From Acidobacteriota bacterium (GTDB lineage Bacteria; Acidobacteriota; Terriglobia; Acidiferrales; UBA7541), in contig PMTV01000057.1 of the NCBI GenBank assembly GCA_003167215.1, forward strand, positions 56,450-120,449: a DNA stretch of 64,000 nucleotides, given 5' to 3'. Of this stretch, positions 26,368-35,077 are shown piece after piece. The position numbers were made by a program, and so were the translations under genes. The notes under the pieces were generated by a model. That model had not been told where the DNA came from, did no database searches, and saw only the letters and a program-made list of their open reading frames with translations. The first letter of the stretch is position 1. The number at the start of each line of letters is the position of its first letter.

Positions 26368-27021
26368 ATGGAACCATTCGTCAAGCACACTGGGCTCGTA
26401 GCGCCGCTGGACCGCGTAAACGTGGATACCGACCAGATGGTGCCCAAGCAATTCCTGAAGTTTTTGACGCGGGAGGGTTACGGCCGCGTCCTGTTTTATG
26501 ATTGGCGCTATCTGCCGGGGGAAAAGCTGAATCCGGATTTTGTTTTGAATCAGCCGCGGTACAAGGGCGCTTCCGTGATTCTGGCGCGCGCGAATTTCGG
26601 ATGCGGTTCGAGCCGCGAACATGCGCCGTGGGCCATACTTGATTACGGATTTCGCACGATTCTGGCGCCGAGTTACGCCGACATTTTTTATAACAATTGT
26701 TTCAAGAACGGGATTCTTCCCGTTACGCTCTCGAACGAACAGATCGACGAGCTTTTCCAGCGCGCAGAGAAGCGGCAGGGCTATCGCGTAACGGTAGATC
26801 TTGAGAAGCAGACTGTCACCGACGATAGCGGACTGAGCTATTCATTTGAGGTCGACCCGTTCCGCCGGGATTGTTTGCTGCGCGGGCTCGACGACATCGA
26901 CCTGACCCTGGTCCACGATGCCCACATTACAGGCTTCGAAGGAAAGAATCTGAAGCTCCCCGTGATGTACGATCCGGTGGATGTGAAATACCACAAGCAA
27001 GAACCTCCGCAACACAACTAA
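26368..27021 (+). CDS. leuD: 3-isopropylmalate dehydratase small subunit
   Basis: A 217-residue swivelling-domain subunit that completes the active site of LeuC. Motifs: [40 protein letters not shown] and [18 protein letters not shown], all typical of bacterial LeuD of about 200 residues. The ATG abuts the leuC stop codon (TAG-ATG), so the two are translationally coupled. The C-terminus (about 20 residues after the last domain motif, [17 protein letters not shown]) is a bit longer than in E. coli. Confidence 0.97.
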   Translation: MEPFVKHTGLVAPLDRVNVDTDQMVPKQFLKFLTREGYGRVLFYDWRYLPGEKLNPDFVLNQPRYKGASVILARANFGCGSSREHAPWAILDYGFRTILAPSYADIFYNNCFKNGILPVTLSNEQIDELFQRAEKRQGYRVTVDLEKQTVTDDSGLSYSFEVDPFRRDCLLRGLDDIDLTLVHDAHITGFEGKNLKLPVMYDPVDVKYHKQEPPQHN

Positions 27022-27060
27022 CCGCAGATTGAAGAAATTTTAACGCTGAGCGCTTACTCG

Positions 27061-27987
27061 CTAAGATTCCTTGTGGATGACGGGTTCGAGGGATTCGGGG
27101 GCAATGGCGGGGGCGTGGCCTTTTAATTCGGCGAGCAGGATGCCGACGAAAATCAGGGCGGCACCGAGTAACACGCGGCCTCCCAGATGTTCGCGCGCGA
27201 GGAGCCAGGAAGTTATCGCCGCGAACACGGGCTCGAGACTGATCAGGATTGCAGTGTGAGTCGGTGAAGTGTACTGCTGCGCCCAGGTTTGAAACGAGAA
27301 GCCAATTGCGGTGGACCCGATTGCGGTGACGAGAATTGCAAAAATCAAAGTGCCGGTCGGAACGAAGCGCGGCGGTTCCCACCCGGTGACGGCGAGCAAC
27401 GGCACAGCGAACGAGGCGAGAATCGCAGTGGTGGCCACTTGCACCACGGCCAGCGCGCCGACGGAGTGCTGCCCGACGTAGCGGCCGATGAAGATCATGT
27501 GCACGGCGAACATCACGGCGCAGCCAAAAACAATGGGATCGCCGCGGTTCAGTCCGCCGAGACCGTCCGGCGGCACGGTGAGAAAATAGAGGCCCACCAG
27601 CGCGGCCAGAGCGCCGGCCCAAATCCACGCGTTAATCCGGCGCCGCGCAAACAGCGCCAGAAGAAGAGGAACGATTACGACGCTTGATCCGGTGATAAAC
27701 GCGGCTTTCGAAGGCGTGGTGTATTTCAGCCCGCTAGTCTGAAAGACGTAGGCGGTGAACATACAGAAGCCGATTTGCGCGCCGGCCCAGACTGCTTTTC
27801 CGCTGATGCCGCGAAGCGCACGCCGAAAGAAAATCGCCATCACCACAGCGGCGAGCGCGAACCGGACTGCGAGATAGACGAGCACGGAAACGTCCGCGAG
27901 CGCATCCTTCACGGCCACGAAAGTGGCGCCCCAGATGAGCGCGCAGAAGCCTAAAGCGAGGTCGGCGCGGACGCGTTTGCTGAACAT
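27061..27987 (-). CDS. EamA/DMT-family membrane transporter
   Basis: A 308-residue inner-membrane protein with about ten hydrophobic helices in two EamA repeats: the first begins ADLALGFCALIWGATFVAVK and the second near DPIVFGCAVMFAVHMIFIGR, with the conserved SLEPVFAAITSWLLAREHL near the end. Drug/metabolite transporters of this type export amino acids, nucleosides or other metabolites; the substrate here is unknown. It is convergent with leuD, 39 bp away. Its position next to leucine genes might suggest amino acid export, but nothing in the sequence shows this. Confidence 0.92.
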   Translation of the reverse strand: MFSKRVRADLALGFCALIWGATFVAVKDALADVSVLVYLAVRFALAAVVMAIFFRRALRGISGKAVWAGAQIGFCMFTAYVFQTSGLKYTTPSKAAFITGSSVVIVPLLLALFARRRINAWIWAGALAALVGLYFLTVPPDGLGGLNRGDPIVFGCAVMFAVHMIFIGRYVGQHSVGALAVVQVATTAILASFAVPLLAVTGWEPPRFVPTGTLIFAILVTAIGSTAIGFSFQTWAQQYTSPTHTAILISLEPVFAAITSWLLAREHLGGRVLLGAALIFVGILLAELKGHAPAIAPESLEPVIHKES

Positions 27988-28072
27988 GGCGCAAAGAGTT
28001 TAAGCGGCGCATGAAAAGGTGACAATGCCCAAAATGGCCGGCGTTCATGGCGCGGAATACGAGAGGGAGAAT

Positions 28073-29950
28073 CTACTGTTGCGCCTGCTGATAAACAATC
28101 TTTCCGCCGACGATCGTCATCACCACGGGAATAGTAAGTATCTCGCTCGGCCTAGTTTCGTTGAGGTCCTTGGGATATACAACGATGTCCGCCAGCATTC
28201 CGGGCGCAATAGTTCCCTTGCGCTGCTCTTCGAATTGCGCGAAGGCGGCGCCGACGGTGTAGGCGCGGAAACAATCCTTCGCGCGCAAGCGCTCTTGCGG
28301 CTGCCAGCCGCGTTTGGGCATGCCATCGGTTAATTGCCGTGTAACGCATGCGTAAATTCCGCGAAGCGGATTGATTGCGACGACGGGATAGTCCGTGCCA
28401 AAGGCTAGACGGACTCCGTTCTGCTCCATGGTGTTCCAGGCGTACGCGCCGCGCGAACGTTCCGGGCCAAGACGGGCTGTGGCCCAACGCTCGTCGTCGA
28501 GGAGATGCGCGGGCTGCATCGAGGCGATGACGTTTAGCTTTCCAAAGCGCGCGAAGTCGCCAGCTTCGACCACTTGGGCGTGTTCGACGCGGTCGCGGCG
28601 ATCGCGCGGGCCATCGGCTTCGAGCACGGCGGCGAAAGTATCAAGAGCGACGCGGTTCGCGCGATCGCCGATGGCGTGAAATCCGAGCTGAAATCCTGCG
28701 CGGTCGCGCTCGATGGCCATTTGTTTCAGACGGTCAGGTTCGATTTCAAGAATTCCGGCGGTGCTGGGGTCATCCGAATACGGCGCGAGCATCGCTGCGG
28801 TGCGCGAACCGAGCGAGCCATCCATGATTAACTTTACTTGTCCGGTCTTGAGCCACGGGTCGCCTGGATTTTTAGGAGTGGAACTGCCACCGAAGCGTCG
28901 CATTTCTTCCAAACGCGAAACGGGCGCAAGAAACGGAAGCCATTCGGTAACATGGAATTTCAACTTCCCTTCTCGCTTGAGCTGGTCTAAAACCAAGAAA
29001 TTCTGCCAGCCGTAATTTGCTGCGTCGTCCGCGTCCATCACTGAATTGTCCTGCACGGAAGTGACGCCGTATTGCACAGCTTCGTCCATCACGAGTTGAA
29101 ACGCGCGGCGACGCTGCTCCATGGAGTAACGAGGGATGCGGCCGTAAACCAGTGACATCGCGGATTCTTCGAGCATGCCGGTCGGTTCACCGGAGCTTGC
29201 ATCTCGTTCTATGTGGCCGCCGGGAGGATCTGGCGTGTCGCGCGTGACGCCCGCGATTTTAAGCGCGCGAGAATTCGCGATAGCTACGTGACCGTCAAGT
29301 CGGCCGAAAACCATGGGGTGATCCGTAGAGACGACGTCGAGTTCCTGGCGGGTCGGAAATTTCTTTTCGGGCCACAGAGTGTGGTCCCATCCGCGCCCGA
29401 GGATCCATTCGCCAGGTTTGTAATCCTTCAAGCGCGCGCGAACCCGGTCTTGAAATTCGGTGATCGACTTTACGCCGGTGAAATCAATTTGCAATTTCGC
29501 ATAGGCCGCGGAGAAAAGATGGATATGGGCATCGTTGAACCCGGGCATGGCGAATTTTCCGCCCAGATCAATTACGCGTGTGTTCGGACCAATGAGCGCT
29601 TGGACCTCGGCTGCCTGTTCCGATTTGACGGCGTCGCTGATGTTGTACGCGACCGCGACGATTGTCTCGCCGCGAATTGCAATCATGCTGGCGCGTGGAT
29701 GATTCTCGTCGATAGTGCTGATAATTCCGTTCGTCAGGACCAGGTCTGCGGGAATTTGCGAGGACGGAGCGCCCGATTGATTCTGCCGCAGCGGGCCTTG
29801 CTGGGCCTCCGCTTTGATGGCATGCCAAGAGAGGAAGGCGAGCGAGAGCGCGATAACGACGACCGCGACAAACCGAATGCGAATCGCAAACAAGCGCGCG
29901 CGCGAGTCCGCCGATACCGATCGCGAAAGAATTCGGATCGTACGAAACAT
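28073..29950 (-). CDS. Exported amidohydrolase (YtcJ/AepA-like)
   Basis: A 625-residue metal-dependent hydrolase of the amidohydrolase superfamily (amidohydro_3). Residues about 25-50 are a hydrophobic signal/anchor (FVAVVVIALSLAFLSWHA). The metal-binding HxH appears in FAMPGFNDAHIHLFSA (about 125). Further motifs are GWDHTLWPEKKFPTRQELDV, LDGHVAIANSRALKIAGV, LGFHAIGDRANRVALDTFAA, VEHAQ and the late GTDYPVVAINPLRGIYACVT. The family removes acyl or formyl groups from amide substrates; the true substrate is unknown. Its ATG overlaps the TGA of the upstream M20 peptidase gene by one base, so the two are translated together; both probably process peptides or amides outside the cytoplasm. Confidence 0.93.
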   Translation of the reverse strand: MFRTIRILSRSVSADSRARLFAIRIRFVAVVVIALSLAFLSWHAIKAEAQQGPLRQNQSGAPSSQIPADLVLTNGIISTIDENHPRASMIAIRGETIVAVAYNISDAVKSEQAAEVQALIGPNTRVIDLGGKFAMPGFNDAHIHLFSAAYAKLQIDFTGVKSITEFQDRVRARLKDYKPGEWILGRGWDHTLWPEKKFPTRQELDVVSTDHPMVFGRLDGHVAIANSRALKIAGVTRDTPDPPGGHIERDASSGEPTGMLEESAMSLVYGRIPRYSMEQRRRAFQLVMDEAVQYGVTSVQDNSVMDADDAANYGWQNFLVLDQLKREGKLKFHVTEWLPFLAPVSRLEEMRRFGGSSTPKNPGDPWLKTGQVKLIMDGSLGSRTAAMLAPYSDDPSTAGILEIEPDRLKQMAIERDRAGFQLGFHAIGDRANRVALDTFAAVLEADGPRDRRDRVEHAQVVEAGDFARFGKLNVIASMQPAHLLDDERWATARLGPERSRGAYAWNTMEQNGVRLAFGTDYPVVAINPLRGIYACVTRQLTDGMPKRGWQPQERLRAKDCFRAYTVGAAFAQFEEQRKGTIAPGMLADIVVYPKDLNETRPSEILTIPVVMTIVGGKIVYQQAQQ

Positions 29951-31203
29951 CAGGGCTGGGCCCCGGCGAGAGCGACGGTGGTCAGGAAGAGGCGCTTGAG
30001 CCCGGCTTCGCGCCCGGTAGCGTCATACCATTCCGCGAGGGTGTGCGAGCTTCCGCCTTTGCCTCCTCCGCCGATCGAGACGGCGGGAATGCCGCGAGAA
30101 AGAGGAATGTTCGCATCGGTAGAACTGCGTTCCAGGCGCGAACGATTGCCCAGAAAACGGTCCACGCTTCGAAGGGTATCGAGAAGCGGCGAATTGTCGG
30201 GAAGTTTTCCGGCAGGACGCGAACCAAGCGAACGGAAGTTTACGTTAAGGGAATCACTGTTCGGCCTGGCAGCGGACATTTCTTCTTTTATGCCTGACTG
30301 CGCCGCGTCGCGCAGCGCAGCCTCCATAGTCTTCACCTGGGCTTCGTCTTCGGAGCGGAGATCGACTTTGACCGCGGCGCTCGCGGGGATGGAATTCACG
30401 GACGTGCCGCCTTCGATAACGCCGAAATTGAACGAGCTGCGCGGAGCCTCGGGAACCGCTACAGCGGAAAACTTTACGATGGCGCGAGCAAGCGCCGTGA
30501 TTGGATTGGGCGCGCCGAAATCGGACCAACTGTGCCCGCCGGCCCCGGTGATTGTAACTTCCACTCGCTGCGAAGCAATGCCCTGGGTGGTGATGTGCTC
30601 AATGGATGCGCCATCAATAGCAATTACAGCCGCCAGGCGCGAACCATAGCTCTCCACCAGGGCGCGGATGCCGCGGAGATTGCCTTCGCCTTCTTCGCCG
30701 ACGTCGCCGGCAAGGACGATTGTCTTGGTGGTGCGAATCCGAGACTCGGAAAGCGCACGCGCCAAACCGACGAGAGCAGCGAGGCCGGCTCCATTGTCAG
30801 CAATACCTGGCGCGGTCAAGCGATTGGCGTCACGTTTGACGCGCACATCAGTGGAGGCGGGGAAAACGGTGTCGAGATGCGCGACAAGAAGAATGATGGA
30901 TTTAGCGTCCGAGCCGAGACGTTCGGCAATGACATTGCCGGTTTTATCCGTGCGAACCTGTAGGCCGGTCGCCTCGAATAGGGTCTTGAGAAATTCGCCG
31001 CGGCGCGCTTCGCTGAACTCGGGAGCGGGAATTTCTGTGAGACGAATTTGCTGTTCGGTCACCCAGTCCGCGTTTTTGGCGATCCAATCGAGGCCACGGG
31101 CGCAGTCGGGCGTAACGGCGAGCTTTTCGATCGAGTCGTCGGTGGCACGCGCGGAAAGTGTGACCATCAAGAGAAAGATACAGGAGATGTGAAAGAGTTT
31201 CAC
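29950..31203 (-). CDS. Exported M20-family metallopeptidase
   Basis: A 417-residue zinc aminoacyl/dipeptidase-like enzyme. GTG start at 31203 followed by a signal peptide (KLFHISCIFLLMVTLSARA). M20 motifs: IILLVAHLDTVFPASTDVRV (metal His and Asp), APGIADNGAGLAALVGLARA, VLAGDVGEEGEGNLRGIRAL (catalytic and metal Glu), a dimerisation lid region with GGHSWSDFGAPNPITALARA, and the final SIGGGGKGGSSHTLAEWYDA with the last His ligand. The gene overlaps the start of the amidohydrolase gene by 1 bp (TGATG), forming a two-gene unit. Confidence 0.94.
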   Translation of the reverse strand: MKLFHISCIFLLMVTLSARATDDSIEKLAVTPDCARGLDWIAKNADWVTEQQIRLTEIPAPEFSEARRGEFLKTLFEATGLQVRTDKTGNVIAERLGSDAKSIILLVAHLDTVFPASTDVRVKRDANRLTAPGIADNGAGLAALVGLARALSESRIRTTKTIVLAGDVGEEGEGNLRGIRALVESYGSRLAAVIAIDGASIEHITTQGIASQRVEVTITGAGGHSWSDFGAPNPITALARAIVKFSAVAVPEAPRSSFNFGVIEGGTSVNSIPASAAVKVDLRSEDEAQVKTMEAALRDAAQSGIKEEMSAARPNSDSLNVNFRSLGSRPAGKLPDNSPLLDTLRSVDRFLGNRSRLERSSTDANIPLSRGIPAVSIGGGGKGGSSHTLAEWYDATGREAGLKRLFLTTVALAGAQP

Positions 31204-31298
31204 GTGTTTCGTGCACGAATCTTAGCAGCCAGAGAACGAAGCAAGCAATACAGTCGTGCCGGTCTTCGAGAGATTACGCTGATTCGACCTTGCATGAT

Positions 31299-32537
31299 TT
31301 AGTTGCCGCGCGAAGTGGAGGAACCGAGCAAGGCGAGGATTTCTTCTTCGGTGAGGACGCGCTCGGACTGTTTGGCGACGTTGAAAATGCGATCAACCAA
31401 TTCGTCGGTGGCGGGGACTCCGCGTTTTTCCAGCCAGAAGATCACGTTGGAGCGGCCGCTGAGCGGGCCAACTTCAATCACTTGCTCGAGGCCGAAGAGA
31501 TGCGAAGGCACGCCGCTATAGATCGAGTTCGCCAACTCGTGATCGTTTTTTTTGTAGGCTTTCACGATGGCCGCGGCATGGACGCCAGTGGCGGTGCGAA
31601 ACGCGTCGCGTCCGACGACCGGGTAATTCGGCGGAATTTCGGTGTGTGTGGCTTTGGCGACCGCGCGGGAATATTTTTTAAGCGTGGAAAGGTCACGGTC
31701 GATTAGCCCGAGCAGGCGCAGATTGACGAGCATCAGCTCCATCGGGGTGTTTCCGACGCGTTCGCCCAAGGCAAGAGCTGCGGCGTGAACTTGATCGGCA
31801 CCGGCGGCAATGGCGGCTAGCGAATTGGCGATGGCCAGGCCGCGATCGTTGTGGCCGTGCCAGTCCACGCGAATTTTTTCGCCGGACGGTTTGACGACTT
31901 CTTCGATCGCGAATTTTACGAGGTTGAATGCGCCGCGCGGGGTGGCGTGGCCAACCGTGTCGCATAGGACGATGGCACGCGCGCCGGATCGGATGGCGGT
32001 GGAATAAAGCGTAATCACCGTGGACGGGTCGGTGCGCATGGTGTCTTCAGTGACGTACATCACGGGAAGGCCGGCGGCGGCCGCGAATTTTACGGCTTCC
32101 TCGGTCGTGCGCTGGAGATGATCGACAGTCCAGTCTTCGACCAAACGGCGGATCGGGCTGGAGCCGATGAATGTGGCGGCTTCGATGGGCATGCCGACGC
32201 GCTCGGATATTTCGATGATGGGTTTGATGTCATTTTTATGCGTGCGCGCCGCGCAGTTGGGACGGATCTTCATGCGCGCGCTCACGATTTCGCGCGCGAG
32301 GGCTTCCGTGTCGGCGTAGGCGCGCGGGCCGGCGCCGGGTAGGCCGATGTTCACGGTGTCAATGCCGAGCGATTCCATCAGGTGAAGGATTTCGATTTTT
32401 TCGGCGATGGTGGGATCGTGGACAGAGGGGTTCTGCAAGCCGTCGCGGAGCGTCTCGTCGTTGAGCATGATGCGGCGGCCTACCGGGATTTCGGCGCCGG
32501 TGTATGTGTTCCAGTCGTGGATGAGTTCGTGTTTCAT
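31299..32537 (-). CDS. LeuA-like acyltransferase (2-isopropylmalate/homocitrate synthase family)
   Basis: A 412-residue HMGL-like TIM-barrel enzyme that condenses acetyl-CoA with a 2-oxo acid. Motifs: NDETLRDGLQNPSVHDPTIA (family RDG motif), GIDTVNIGLPGAGPRAYADT, LCDTVGHATPRGAFNLVKFA, the metal site VDWHGHNDRGLAIANSLAAI and ALGERVGNTPMELML. The C-terminal part is short and lacks the leucine-responsive LeuA dimer domain of classical LeuA (about 510 residues), so it resembles LeuA2/homocitrate-synthase-type enzymes. A 2-isopropylmalate synthase would fit leuCD at 24.9-27.0 kb. A repeat palindrome begins 8 bp upstream of the ATG and no ribosome-binding site is evident. Confidence 0.88.
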   Translation of the reverse strand: MKHELIHDWNTYTGAEIPVGRRIMLNDETLRDGLQNPSVHDPTIAEKIEILHLMESLGIDTVNIGLPGAGPRAYADTEALAREIVSARMKIRPNCAARTHKNDIKPIIEISERVGMPIEAATFIGSSPIRRLVEDWTVDHLQRTTEEAVKFAAAAGLPVMYVTEDTMRTDPSTVITLYSTAIRSGARAIVLCDTVGHATPRGAFNLVKFAIEEVVKPSGEKIRVDWHGHNDRGLAIANSLAAIAAGADQVHAAALALGERVGNTPMELMLVNLRLLGLIDRDLSTLKKYSRAVAKATHTEIPPNYPVVGRDAFRTATGVHAAAIVKAYKKNDHELANSIYSGVPSHLFGLEQVIEVGPLSGRSNVIFWLEKRGVPATDELVDRIFNVAKQSERVLTEEEILALLGSSTSRGN

Positions 32538-32545
32538 TGTTGTGG

Positions 32546-32602
32546 CTTCAGGGGCTAAAGCCCCTTCCGTAGGCTACCTTACGGCGGGGCTGAAGCCCCG
32601 CC
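32546..32602. repeat. Palindromic repeat copy R3
   Basis: Two linked palindromes: CTTCAGGGGCTAAAGCCCC (32546-32564) and GGCGGGGCTGAAGCCCCGCC (32583-32602), separated by 18 bp containing GTAGGCTACC. Same family as R1/R2 (3018-3223) and R4 (35930-35991). It sits directly upstream of the LeuA-like gene. Confidence 0.85.
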
Positions 32603-32700
32603 GTTCCGGGGCAGATCACGCTACGATCTCTCGTGTTGCCTTCGCTACGAAGACCAGATCCCTCGCTTCGCTCGGGATGACAGATAAAGCAAAGGCCAAG

Positions 32701-32740
32701 AAAAGGATCAAAAGACAAAGAAAAGGATCAAAAGACAAAG
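32701..32740. repeat. Exact 20-bp tandem duplication
   Basis: The 20-mer AAAAGGATCAAAAGACAAAG is repeated once head-to-tail (32701-32720, 32721-32740) in the 257-bp gap between the LeuA-like gene and the Cys-rich protein gene. It is preceded by a short dispersed-repeat-like block with CTCGCTTCGCTCGGGATGA. Very A-rich compared with its surroundings. Confidence 0.9.
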
Positions 32741-32794
32741 CCAAACAAACCCGAATAAAACCAGAGCGCACGCCGAATCTCAGACACCACACGC

Positions 32795-33220
32795 TTAGTA
32801 GCGCACGGTATAACTGTGGGGCGGCTGTGAGCGATCGGGCGTGTAGAGCGTCTTGCAGAATTCGCAGCGATAGACCTCCACTTTCCCGCCGACCAAGGCC
32901 TCGATTTCCTTCGGATAATCGTACCAGCGCTTTAAGTGGCCACAGCAGAGCTTTCCTTTTGCGTCCTTTTCGTCGCATGCGCGCTGCGTTGCTTTCTTTG
33001 GTTTTACCTTGGGAGTTTCGGGCGCGGCGGGTTCGGCGACGGCGGTGGCCGCGGCGGCTGCAGGGGCAGACGGAGGCGCAGGAGCGGTTGGAGACGCAGG
33101 AGCGGTTGGAGACGCAGGAGCGCTCGGAGCGGCGGTGGCTGGAGCGGCCGGCGATGGCGGGGCCACAGCTGCGATTGCTGGCGGCTTTGCCGGAGTTTCT
33201 GGAACGGATTCGTCTGGCAT
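32795..33220 (-). CDS. Ala/Pro-rich protein with C-terminal cysteine cluster
   Basis: 141 residues from the ATG at 33220 (AGGGAGCC upstream). Residues 10-75 are low-complexity Ala/Pro/Ser, partly encoded by an 18-bp tandem repeat (33081-33116). The C-terminal 60 residues form a compact domain with ACDEKDAKGKLCCGHLKRWY, DYPKEIEALVGG and VYRCEFCKTLYTPD, i.e. a probable zinc-binding set of Cys and His. I do not recognise a named family. The absence of a signal peptide suggests a cytoplasmic protein in which the Cys domain binds zinc and the linker is disordered. Confidence 0.75.
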   Translation of the reverse strand: MPDESVPETPAKPPAIAAVAPPSPAAPATAAPSAPASPTAPASPTAPAPPSAPAAAAATAVAEPAAPETPKVKPKKATQRACDEKDAKGKLCCGHLKRWYDYPKEIEALVGGKVEVYRCEFCKTLYTPDRSQPPHSYTVRY

Positions 33221-33260
33221 CTCGATGGCTCCCTGGGCCCAAGACTGGTGAAACACATAA

Positions 33261-33288
33261 GACGCCCGGCTGAAGGCCCCGGCGCTAC
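33261..33288 (-). repeat. GTAG-hairpin REP-like element S3
   Basis: On the minus strand it starts GTAGCGCCGGGGCCTTCAGC and continues CGGGCGTC: GTAG then a GC-rich hairpin. It lies 21 bp after the stop codon of the aldehyde dehydrogenase gene (33310) and is oriented with it. Confidence 0.75.
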
Positions 33289-33309
33289 ATTAACATCTTA
33301 GATCCTGGC

Positions 33310-34914
33310 TTAAATTCGGTCGCGGCGGAAGATTACGCCGCGAGCGCCGCGTTTATTTGCCAGCGCAGAAAAACGATTCTTCCAGCTAGGCGCGAACAGC
33401 GATTCAACTAAGCTGCCGGCTGCGGCGGCTAGCTCCGCAGTGTAACCGAACCACCAGGACTTCGCGATGCCCGGCAGGCGGTCCACATCAATATATTTTA
33501 CTTGAACCATTTCAAGCAGTCCAAGGCGGGAGTGCGTGTGTCCCCAGCCGCTCGCTCCGGGACCGCCGTGCGGAGCTTCGCAGATGCCGTAATAACTGGC
33601 GACATCGTTGACCATGACGGAACCGGCTCGGATGCGAGAGGCGATTTCGGCGCCGCGGCGTGAATCACCGGTCCAGACGCTGGCACCGAGGCCGAAAGGC
33701 GAATCGTTCGCGAGGGCAACAGCTTCATCGGCAGAAGCGACGGTTTGAATCGCGATCACCGGGCCGAAAGTTTCGTCGCGCATAAGTTGCATCGAATGAT
33801 TCACACGCGTGACGACCGTGGGCTGGAAGTAATTCGAGCCCAGATCCGGGCGGCGATTTCCGCCGGTGAGGATTTCGGCGCCGCGATCGACGGCTTCGTG
33901 CAATTGCTCCTCGACTATTTCGAGCTGACGCAGGCGGATCATGGGACCGATTTCAACGTCGGGATCGGACGCAGGGCCAACGCGCAGCTTTCTTGTTTTT
34001 TCGACGCAGAGATTAATGAAGCGTTCGGCGACGGTCTGCTCGACGTAAATGCGTTCGACCGAGAGACAGGCTTGGCCGCAATTGGTGAAACCGCCCCAGA
34101 CGGCTGCGCTCGAAGCGATTTCGAGATTGGCGTCCGCGAGAACGATCATCGCGTCTTTTCCACCGAGCTCGAGCACGGAAGGAATTAGCTTTCGTCCACA
34201 GGCTTCGGCGATGCGGCGGCCGGTGGCGACGCTGCCAGTGAAGAATACTTTGTCCGGACCGGCGTTAATGATGGCGGCGCCAAGTTCACCCGCGCCCTGC
34301 AGAATTTGGACCAGACCCGGCGGAAACTTCGCCTGTTCGACTAGCTCACCGATCAGCAGGCCGGTGCCCGGAGTCAGCTCGGAAGGTTTCAGCAAAACGG
34401 CATTGCCGGTGACGAGCGCGGGAACGAGCTGCGCGACGGGAATTGAGAACGGATAATTCCACGGCGAAATGATGGCGACGACTCCGTGAGGATGGAATTC
34501 AGTCCAGCCGGATTTGGCTTTCAGCGCGAGATTGTGATGCGGCACGCGTTCGGCACGGAGCCAACGAGGGGCTTGGCGCGCGAGAAAATGCGTGGTGTCG
34601 AGCGCCAGCAGAACTTCGGCGAAGATGGCTTCGACGCGCGGCTTCCCTGTTTCGCGCGAGATGGCATCGGCGATGTCGTCCCGGCGAGAATAAATCGCAT
34701 CGCGAAGTCGGAATAAAGCCGCGCAGCGTTGGGCAAGCAGTCGCGCAGCCCATTCTTTTTGAGCTTGGCGGGCACGCTGGAAAATACCCGGAAAATCGCT
34801 TGTGCGGGTGGCTTGAAAGCGCGCGAGGACTTCATTTGTGGCTGGATCGATCGAATCCACGAAACTTGTCTCCGGCGCGACGGGCATCGAGAGCGAGTGT
34901 GGAGTGACGGCCAT
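33310..34914 (-). CDS. Aldehyde dehydrogenase (succinate-semialdehyde-type superfamily member)
   Basis: 534 residues from the ATG at 34914; an upstream in-frame start at 34977 is possible. ALDH motifs: AIISPWNYPFSIPVAQLVPA, KVFFTGSVATGRRIAEACG, VLELGGKDAMIVLADANLEI (general-base Glu), GGFTNCGQACLSVERIYVEQ (catalytic Cys) and DETFGPVIAIQTV. The C-terminus (about 60 residues beyond the core, GFRRDR-like basic end) is longer than in typical 480-residue enzymes. The spacing between core motifs fits the semialdehyde/benzaldehyde group, substrate unknown. A TACAAT box lies only 10 nt before the ATG, with no ribosome-binding site between, raising the possibility of a very short or leaderless mRNA. 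Confidence 0.92.
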   Translation of the reverse strand: MAVTPHSLSMPVAPETSFVDSIDPATNEVLARFQATRTSDFPGIFQRARQAQKEWAARLLAQRCAALFRLRDAIYSRRDDIADAISRETGKPRVEAIFAEVLLALDTTHFLARQAPRWLRAERVPHHNLALKAKSGWTEFHPHGVVAIISPWNYPFSIPVAQLVPALVTGNAVLLKPSELTPGTGLLIGELVEQAKFPPGLVQILQGAGELGAAIINAGPDKVFFTGSVATGRRIAEACGRKLIPSVLELGGKDAMIVLADANLEIASSAAVWGGFTNCGQACLSVERIYVEQTVAERFINLCVEKTRKLRVGPASDPDVEIGPMIRLRQLEIVEEQLHEAVDRGAEILTGGNRRPDLGSNYFQPTVVTRVNHSMQLMRDETFGPVIAIQTVASADEAVALANDSPFGLGASVWTGDSRRGAEIASRIRAGSVMVNDVASYYGICEAPHGGPGASGWGHTHSRLGLLEMVQVKYIDVDRLPGIAKSWWFGYTAELAAAAGSLVESLFAPSWKNRFSALANKRGARGVIFRRDRI

Positions 34915-34980
34915 GATTTTTGCGATTGTACCTGATTTGGGGGAATTCGCGACGTGGAGGACGGATGAAGAAGTCAAAAG

Positions 34981-35003
34981 AGCCGGCGAGACGCCGGCGC
35001 TAC
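34981..35003 (-). repeat. GTAG-hairpin REP-like element S4
   Basis: On the minus strand: GTAGCGCCGGCGTCTCGCCG then GCT, a GTAG start plus hairpin. It lies 74 bp after the truA stop, in the same orientation, and is followed by CTTTTG. It is the cleanest copy of the family. Confidence 0.75.
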
Positions 35004-35077
35004 GAACTGCAACTGCGAAACCTAGGTGGCGGCACGAAGGCGCTGCGGAAGTAAGAGCGTTTTGGGACGAGCCACGG

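Noticed and set aside
29213..30649. A 478-codon plus-strand open frame over the amidohydrolase and peptidase genes
   Set aside because: It is antisense to two well-conserved enzymes; high GC and codon usage of the real genes create long antisense frames.
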